Assembly (NCBI GenBank): GCA_964036045.1
Contig: OZ038389.1
Location: 38,387,998 to 38,451,997, forward strand
Length of the DNA stretch: 64,000 bases
Source of the DNA: Eutreptiella sp. 'Long Island Sound 2002'
Taxonomy: Eukaryota; Euglenozoa; Euglenophyceae; Eutreptiales; Eutreptiaceae
Reading direction: 5' to 3'
The notes under the pieces were generated by a model. That model saw only the letters and a program-made list of their open reading frames with translations. It had not been told where the DNA came from and did not search any database. The first letter of the stretch is position 1. Every line of letters begins with the position of its first letter. The translations under genes and the position numbers were made by a program. Positions 56,619 through 64,000 of the stretch are shown piece by piece.

Positions 56619-59600
56619 TTTACGCTGGGACAGAGTCTCAGCACCGGTTAGTAGCTGCCCCTCGTTGTTCTCAACGAGGTAGGAGCGGAAGATGGGGTTG
56701 ATACTCCCATCTGGTTGTATGAAGACTGACATAGGTTCGCACGTCGCCTCAGATAACCCATAGCCATCCCACAGGGTTAGGAATTTCCAGCCCTGTTTAT
56801 ACTCGTGGCGAGCAATACCTGCAACCACGTAGTAACCATCGACTGCCATCTCATCGGCAGTCATCTCTTCGAGTGTCTCTGCCTCCTCTGGGCTCGCAGC
56901 GTTCTCTAGGTCAATACGCTCGACCTCATTGTCGCTGAGGCGCCACTCATCCCAGGACAAATCGTCAGGGGAGTGATAGTGCCTCAACTAATTAGGTGCA
57001 CACAGCAGTTCACCACCTAGACGTGGACTGCACCTGACATGGGTCCGGATCCATCTATCCTGATGACACGATAGGGTCCAAAATAAGGGTCCTGTAGGCA
57101 GTTACGTGGCCAGGAGGGTAGGCGTGAATGATGAAGCCAAAACAAGGTCACCAACCTTGAAGCTGGCAGGTCGCCGTAGGCGGTTTCGCCGGCTCAGTTC
57201 ACGGTCACGAATGTGTCTCAGGTTAGTCCCAGCCTCGTTAGCCATAGACTGCTTGTGATCCAGCCAATCTCCCACAGGGCTCTTGAAGTCATCAGAAAAG
57301 GGGGTTTCGAAGAACCAAGCAGGTCGTCTTCCATGGAACAGTTCGTGGGGGGTGAAACCCGTAGAAGAGCTCCGCTCTGAGTTCATGGTCAGCACTGCCC
57401 AGGGCACTAGACGTACCCAGTCTTTGGTACGCTCCTGTTTCATCAGGGTTCTTAGGTTTTGCTCCACCGCACGGTTCTGTCTCTCACAGAGAGGGTTAGA
57501 CATGTGGGTATAGGGCACACATGTGGTTACCTCCACGTTGAGGGCATTGAGCACTCGTTTGGACCACCCAGTGTCACTGCGGATGCGTACGTCTTCATCA
57601 GAGTGCACCTGCTTAGGTGCCCCATAGGGTTCGAACCATTGTTCCACCAACATTTTCACAGTCTGCTCACCTGTGATTTTCTTATTGCAAGGGAACACAC
57701 GGGTGAAGCGAGATAGGCCACAGGTGACCACTAGACAACTATAATATCCGCGGAAGCTGGGTAGGCCGTGGATGAAATCCACATAGAGTAGAGAGTTAGC
57801 GCAATAGGGTATGGGTAAGCTGGAAATCAGTCCCCTAACCCTACTGTCGCTCTGCTTGCTGGCATGACAGCCACAAGCATCCACAATGGTCTGCATACAG
57901 GACCTCAGTTCAGGCAGGGTAGACTAGAGTAGAAACACTCACGGAAGAAGTCCACTGAGCGATTAGCACCAGTGTGACCAGAACTGAGATGGGACCACTG
58001 TAGGCACCCATGCAGTCGTGCCTCAGGCACAACAATACGGTCCTCGTAGAAGAGGTACTGGTTGTTTTTATGCCACTGGTGCCCGTCAATGACACGGGGT
58101 TTGAGACCAGTGCTGAGGGTTTGGAGAATTTCTTTGTACTCTGACTGATAGTCGGTTAGGCTCCAAACCTCCAGGATTCCAGCAGTGCGCATGGACAGGT
58201 CAAGTTGGACATCCATACGCTTGAAAGCCTCTTTGGCGAGCGCCTCAGAGTTCTCACCTATAAGCGCATCGAGGTTATTGCGCGATATATAGTCAGACAG
58301 TTCATTTTTTATACCGGAGATATGATGAACAGTCAGCCTGAACTGGCTCAGGTAAGTCCACCACCGCTTTAGTTTTGCTTTCTCTGGTGGTGGGCCCTTC
58401 TGAAAATACTTCACAGGATCCTGGTCACAAAGCCAGACAATAGGGTTAGATCCCAGGAGTCGGGATTGTGACGAAAGCACCAACATACCGACAAGGACCT
58501 CCTGGTCGTAGGTGCTGGAATTGGAACGCGCTTGGTTCCATTTCCAATTCCAGTGTCCCAGGGGCACCAGCCGCCACTCACTGGTAGGATAGTCATGTTT
58601 CAAGGAACCATCACGGTTCAGTCCACCAGTACGATAATGGCAGTGGGTTACTTCAGCTGGGTTAAGCTCCTGCCATTGGGAGATCGTTCTACCCCCCCCT
58701 ACATCACTGGCATCAGTGATCAGGACTATCTCGCCCTTAGGGCGGGGTACTCTCAGGCAGTCGGAGGAGGCAAATTTCCTCTCCAACTCCTGGAAACACT
58801 CCTCCTCTCTGGTGGTCCACCTCCAGGGAGTAGTTTTCTTGATTAGGTCAGTGAGGGGGGCAGAGAAGTAGGTAAAATTGTGGATGTGACGCCTATAGAA
58901 GGTACAGGCGCCCACAAAAGTCCTCACATCGTGTAGACCCTTCTTAGGGTCATCGCAAATCTGAATGTCCTGTAGGGGGTGCATCTTAGACGCGACTGGT
59001 TTCCACCAGCCATACCCCACGTCGAAACCCAAATATTCCATCTCCTCTTTCATAAACTCACATTTTTGAGTTTGATTCGGATATGGTTTTCCGGACAAAC
59101 AATGAAAAATTCACGGAGGAGAAGGACATGGTCCTCTTGGGTATTGTTATCCAAACTCACGTCATCGATGTGGGCCTCCATTTCTGCACCCCGAGAAATC
59201 AACTCCTGTACTAGAGGTCTGCGCCTCAGTATGTACAAAATTTTGTTCATTAGCTCCTGGAAAAGCGCTGGGGCATTAGCCACCCCAAAAGGCATGACCT
59301 TCCATTTAAACACACGACCCTTAGGGGTTATAAAAGCCAGCAGCTCCTGAGCTGCGGCGGTTAGGTCTACCTGCCCGAAACCAGAGCGTTTGTCCATTTT
59401 GGTTTTGTACCTGCCTTTGGCAATACGCTCCAGGGTATTTCCCATGTTAGGAATACTCCCTGAGTGGTTCTGGGTTTTCTTGTTGACCTCACCATCGTCA
59501 ACAACCAATCGTGGGGCAGTCGACCCTGGTTTAGCAACCAATAAACAGGGACTGCAGCGATGGGGGTAGTCCCCTTTCTTATACTCTTCCACGAGGCCAG

Positions 59601-61383
59601 TATCAATACATTCCTGGATCTTGCGCTCGATTTCTTCAACCTGTTCCTGTGGAGCGGGATAGGGACGACGCCCCACTCGCGTCTTTTCCAATTCAGGTTT
59701 CAGTTTCAGGTCCATCTGGACCAGTTTTTTACAAGAGAGGGGGGGCGGCAAGGCGCCGAACACCTTCTCATAGGTTAGCAGCAGTTTCTGCAGTCGGAAG
59801 TCAAGGTTAAGACTCTCGATTTTCTGCAGGAAGTCCTCCTCAGCATGGAGGTTGCTCCTTCCATGTTCTTTCCTTTTCTGCCGATCAGCAGTTTCGGCAG
59901 GTACAGAACCATTGTCCCACTCAGGGGAGCATTGCTGCCCATAGTGCAAAGAATACACTAGCGGTATCTCAGGATCAGGCAGCGTATAGGAATCATCGTC
60001 CTCCTCAGACCAGATGGAGGATTTCCAGGTCTGGCTGAGGTATTGCAGCCGCTCTTGGCGCTCAATACTTTCGGCCTTCAGGTACAACAGCCGTCGGAGT
60101 TCTTGAGTGTCATGGTCAGACAGTGGCATGTTATTAGAAGCAGCCCGCGCTAGAGCATCAGGACTCTGGGCCACGGGTTCACCTGTGAGCATAGGCTGCA
60201 TGTGTAGCACCGGTTTCCCAACAGGGGAAGTGGGTTCTGAGGTTGACTCCCGATCTACCTCCTCCAGCAACAGCTGGGCTAGGAAGGCACTGTGTTTTAG
60301 CTCAACACAGCTGGGGTCAGCAGGAGGGATAGTGCTGGCGATCTCAGATAGTTGGTCGTCAGCATCCTCCTTAACAGCTGCAGGTTCCAGATAGCCATCG
60401 GGAGATTCACACCCTGCAAGTGTGGCAGATAGGTGCTCAGGAGATCGATTTTTGAGATCAGAAAGAGTCAGGCCACAATTTTCGGCCATGACTTCTTTCA
60501 GTAGCACCTGGTCTAGGTCACAGAGGGGTACAGGATTGAGAGATCCATCGACGATGGATAAGAAACTGGCCCACTCAGGGGCCTGCATAGCTGTGTCTAA
60601 GTCCTCAGGCACATAGATGAAACCATCGGGGAGTAGCACTTTTCCCACAGTCATTCGATCTAGCATACGGCGCCAGTAAGCGTGTTCACCAAAGCAGCCC
60701 CAGTCAGGGGTGCACATGACAACCCTTCCCCCCTCATAAGCGATTTTGCTTAGAACCTTCGCGGGCAGGGAGAAGAGAGGGTTAGCATACGCTAGGCCCA
60801 TTGCTTTCCAGAAGAAACGGAAAGCGTTGTTCAAATGTTTCTAGCAGTACAACTGCATGATGTGCTGTTGTTGGCTCGCAAACAATTCCACCTGGATCTC
60901 ATCCAGGTTTACCTGAAGGGCCGCCAGTCCATTTTCAAGAACGTGACGGGCCAAATGGTAGTTTTCAGTACGATAGTTAGTCTTGGATGCGTAGCGCAGC
61001 CCAGAAACTTTTCGTCCTCACAGCTCCAAAGGTACGGAGAAGAGCCAACTGCCAAAGTCGCAGTGCAGAGAATAGGAGCTCTGGAGAGACAGCATTTTTA
61101 CCTGGGGGTTTCTTCGTAGGATGCCGGTACCAATGACGATGTCAAAAGCGTCGGTGTCCAACACTCTGCAGTGTCCGGTCACAGTTTCGTCGCCCAGGCA
61201 TATAGTCACATCGACCCCCCCCAAGGAATGGATGGTACGCCCATCCCCTACTCTTATGGCTACGGTCTTAGTTTTCCTGAAAGTCTTTAGCAGGCGCCGG
61301 GCCACTATAGAAAGTGTTGCACCGGTGTCAAGCACAGGTCCAAAAACGTGTTCCCCGATTTTCACGAGGATCCAGAGAACCAA
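56619..61383 (-). pseudogene. pol: E5 pol, main part
   Basis: Minus-strand polyprotein. Protease with DTGA near 61329, methyltransferase-like domain (about 60920-60600) with NPLF in place of NPPF, RT (about 59780-59040, HIDDV), RNase H (DASDVGGG near 58700), integrase (about 58000-57350: HLSSGHTGANR, CGCHASK, YVDFIHG, DEDVR, CERQNR) and chromodomain (about 56860-56700). Breaks: stops at 61018 and near 60838, and frameshifts near 59072, near 57905 and near 57110. The 3' end is interrupted by E4 at 56623 and completed at 32660-32644. The open stretch 60834-59050 is the longest intact part. Confidence 0.93.
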
Positions 61384-61407
61384 GTCCTCCTTTTGGGAGC
61401 CGCCCCC

Positions 61408-63592
61408 CTACTCCTCAGCAGGGAATTTAACATCCACCCCTGCAGCCATGAGGGACTTGGCCATCCAGGCCAGTCGCCTCTTCGTGGAGTTATTCCCCTC
61501 AGGGGAGGCGTTATCCCCCTGTGGGCGCTTCTTGGGGTCACCTTCGGCAGGAGGGGGAGTAGCAGCGGGCGCTGATGAGCGCCTCTGGGGGTTAGGGAGT
61601 CCACTTTTGCCACCCCCCTTGCCGCCTCCTTTACCACCTTTATCCCCATTCTGGGGGTTTCTGGTGGGTGTTTGGTTCTTGTGGCGTTCAGCCTCCTGCC
61701 GCTTGAGTTTACCACTCTGGCGTTTCCTGATGTGACATTCGTCCTCGTAGTGACGACGTTTGCCACAATAGCCACATGTGATGGTACACCTGAAATGATC
61801 CTGATGGGTCACAGTTTTCCCATCTTTGGAATGCTGCTGTCGTTTCATCTATAGCATACAGCTACTGCGGTGGTGACAAGGTCCCCCCTTGTCATTGACA
61901 GGCTTACAGTGGAACAGAGGGGGTGTACCTGCATCAGGCTTTACCTCATTCATTACTCGTAGGTTACCTCTTCCTTTACCACCTCCCTGGTTGGCGTTAG
62001 TGGGATTTTTAGGCCCTTTCCCTTCGCCATGTTCGAGGGTAGGGTAACCACCTCGACCCAAGTGCTTCTTGAGGAATTTCTCCATGTGGGAGTCATTCTC
62101 CCTCTCAAGAGCTAGCTTAATCAGCAGGTCCACCAGTTCGTCGTACGAGTGGGTCCAGCTTTTCCTCTCAGAGGTAGCGCGGCAGTCATCCCACGTACGT
62201 CCGGGGATCTTACTCATGAGCCACAGGTGGGGCTCAGTGGCTCCATAGGAGCCCACGTTCATCCGTGAAAACAGATACTCTAGGTCGCACACGTATTCAG
62301 AGACTCGCGCAGCGGAAGGAAACTCAGGGAGCATGGGTAGCTCCTCTATCTGTGTGCGCACACTGAGGTCGGTCTTATAAAGTGGGAATGTTTTCTCCAG
62401 TCCTTGGAGTTCCTCAGCCCATGTTGAACAGGTTTTCGCCTCTGTTTCACCTGTTTTGGCAAAAATTTCTTTTTGCATGAGCGTTTCAGCAAGGAGCATT
62501 TGGTGGCCTCATCCACATGGGATTGGCCAGTTAGCAAAAGAAACTCAGCAAATTCTTCTGCCCATTCGGGCAGATTTTTCGGATTCACCGGTAATTCTAG
62601 CTGGATGCTCGCCTGGGCAATCGGTCTGCCCATCTTCCCACCCCCCGGGGTTAGGCCTGAAGGGGGGGGACATACGCCGGCAAGGGATGCCAGGGCTGAC
62701 AGCTCTCTCTTCTCCGTCTCAGTCACAGGCACGTCCTGTAATTCGGCGATTGGGACTGTCCTAGCGCGAGGATGAAAAGGGCTGGGGCAAGTGACCTTGG
62801 GTAGCAACCTGGACAGCCTTGATCTTTTGAGATCATCAGCCAACGTGCTCAATCCGGGTGAAGATGAGAGTAGCGCTGGCTTGGGTAAGGGTTCGGTGAT
62901 ACCCAATTTTGCCTTGACAGTCTCTAACAGAGCTGTCACATCCGGGTCTTCAGATCCGGATAGAAGTTGGGCCAAAAGTTCGGCCGTGCGATCCAGAGCC
63001 CCATAGGTGGGCTCTTGGTGAAGAGGATCCAGACTCTTTTCAGGAGCCCTTGGAGTTGTCGGCAGGTCTGGATGCCATGCTCTCGGGTGCTCGTGTACTC
63101 TTGGTTGTCTCAGTGTGATACTGTGTCCGCCATGTCTGTAGATGGCCCCGAAAAAAGGAAGGAACCCACCTCAGTTTGGGGCGGCAACCCGAGGGCATCA
63201 AGAGGTATTTCTCCATCTTCTCCTACGGTGGACTTGTGGTACTCCTCGTGGAGCATAAACTCGTCGATCCTCCTTCGTAGGTCCTCTTGTTCTTCAGGAC
63301 CACCTCCAAGAACAGTAGAAGAAGAGGCCGGACAGGCCGACCGGGCGATGGAGGCTTCGACTCCCCTGCAGAGCCTTTGCAGGCTGTCCTCACCATGGGC
63401 CGCTAAGGTCTCCATGGTTAATGGTGTTGTTCTGGGCGGATTTAGATTCGCCCTTCTGTGCTCTGGATCTTCCTGAGACCCAGATGCTGCTCTGAGTGGC
63501 GGTTCACTCTTTGGGTGGGCTACACTGCCATGTTGCACTTGTACACTTCTGATCGGCCAGGTTCGGGAGGACAATTGAGTGGACATGTTCAA
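61408..63592 (-). pseudogene. gag: E5 gag
   Basis: Minus-strand gag of the E1/E3/E5 subfamily, starting about 65 bp after the PBS. The N-terminal segment (63592-63110) contains EEQEDLRRRIDEFMLHEEYH. A capsid-like part follows (ELPVNPKNLPEWAEEFAEF near 62580), then SERKSWTHSYDELVDLL (near 62150), a Gly-Lys-rich linker, a Cys/His cluster (FHCKPVNDKGGPCHH) and a CCHC knuckle CGYCGKRRHYEDEC (near 61750). Breaks: a stop at 63110, a frameshift near 62440 and a nonsense codon at 61849. It ends at 61408, 25 bp before the protease ORF, so pol expression presumably needed recoding. Confidence 0.9.
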
Positions 63593-63658
63593 CGTACTTT
63601 TCAGCGTGCTTTTCTTGTGCTTCTACTAAGAGTCGGTTCGAAAGGTACTCAGGGTTTT

Positions 63659-63669
63659 CCTCTGCTACC
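63659..63669 (-). promoter_or_regulatory. E5 primer-binding site
   Basis: GGTAGCAGAGG on the element strand, next to the LTR end at 63670. Same tRNA match as the other copies. Confidence 0.8.
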
Positions 63670-64000
63670 AGAAAGATGTCCTTGATTAGCGCCCTATAGA
63701 TTTTGATGAAATGCTGCAAGTTTTTGATGTTGAAATCCCAAAACCAAAGGAGCAAGTAGAGCAAGAACAGGATGTCCATCGAATCAATGAATAGTTTGAA
63801 ATCCAGTGTAACACAGAAGGGCTGCAGATAGACAAAGCAGGTATAAACACAAAGATTCAATCACAAACGAATGAAACAAATGTTTTTTTGTGAAAAATGG
63901 ACTGACTCTAGCCTCCAAGTTAGCATCAAGCACTTCATGTGCACTCCCCTGGATGAAATCATGCTGGTTAGGAATGTGGGGCGTAGGAGGTAGGCCAGAC
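63670..64000 (-). repeat. E5 5' LTR, truncated by the window edge
   Basis: Inner 331 bp of the LTR, ending ATCTTTCT at 63670. It matches the right part of the E1 LTR (8820-9157) on the opposite strand. The outer end lies beyond 64000. Confidence 0.85.

Larger units (their letters stand above)
1..64000 (-). mobile_element. E5, outermost chromovirus copy containing the window
   Basis: Ty3/gypsy chromovirus read on the minus strand. Its visible parts are the 5' LTR from 63670 to beyond the right edge, PBS, gag 63592-61408, pol 61383-56619, the last pol codons and 3' region 32660-32382, and a further piece of 3' region 9315-9158. The gaps are E4 (32661-56618), E3 (9316-32381) and E1 (left edge to 9157). 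The pieces join in register. The pol end at 56623 continues at 32660 across TSD TTTAC, and the 3' region at 32382 continues at 9315 across CCAGG/CCATG, matching the uninterrupted order seen in E1 at 5850-5870. The left end and 3' LTR lie outside the window, so the whole-window extent is an inference. Confidence 0.8.

Noticed and set aside
56532-56987. ORF joining a chromodomain to a hydrophobic tail
   Set aside because: The tail is E4 LTR read in the opposite orientation. The true pol end is at 32660-32644.

Overview
The window is eukaryotic nuclear DNA made almost entirely of transposable elements stacked inside one another. I see no intact host gene, operon, rRNA or CRISPR array. The main family is an about 11.2-11.7 kb LTR retrotransposon of the Ty3/gypsy chromovirus type: LTR, primer-binding site (PBS), gag with a CCHC knuckle, aspartic protease (PR), an unusual NPPF-type domain, reverse transcriptase (RT), RNase H (RH), integrase (IN), chromodomain, a 2.2-2.8 kb non-coding 3' region, polypurine tract (PPT), LTR. 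The PBS matches the 3' end of an initiator tRNA-Met with the AGCAGAG acceptor (animal and protist type, not the AUCAGAG land-plant type). A plant-like PPi-phosphofructokinase beta fragment is also present. An alga or other protist is therefore plausible, but I cannot name the organism.

Nesting, read from junctions and target-site duplications (TSDs). E5 (minus strand) is the container: its 5' LTR starts at 63670 and runs off the right edge, and its gag-pol runs leftward. E5 is interrupted by E4 (plus strand, 32661-56618, TSD TTTAC in E5 pol), by E3 (minus strand, 9316-32381, TSD CCAGG/CCATG in the E5 3' region) and by E1 (plus strand, ending at 9157 and open to the left). E3 gag is interrupted by E2 (minus strand, 18067-29459, TSD CCCAG). 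E4 pol is interrupted by a 12,722-bp GC-rich insert (38494-51215, 12-bp TSD, CTAC-repeat tail). Removing the insertions gives E2 11.4 kb, E4 11.2 kb and E3 about 11.3-11.7 kb, which supports the reconstruction.

All five gag-pol copies are pseudogenes, each broken by several stops and frameshifts. E1, E3 and E5 form one subfamily; E2 and E4 form another with a different gag N-terminus and different LTRs. The GC-rich insert is itself composite. It has a short repeat and an SR/Pro-rich ORF at its left end, a roughly 1 kb tandem duplication, two long minus-strand ORFs (the first with a LINE-type RNase H tail and CCHC finger), a captured fragment of PPi-dependent phosphofructokinase, and an A-tract array.

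The most interesting new signals are: (1) two hairpins of fixed length (33-bp core and 34 bp) in the 3' region of all four assayable copies, whose stems change by compensatory substitutions; (2) a Dam/DIRS-like NPPF methyltransferase-like domain between protease and RT; (3) the composite 12.7-kb insert carrying a host metabolic gene fragment.
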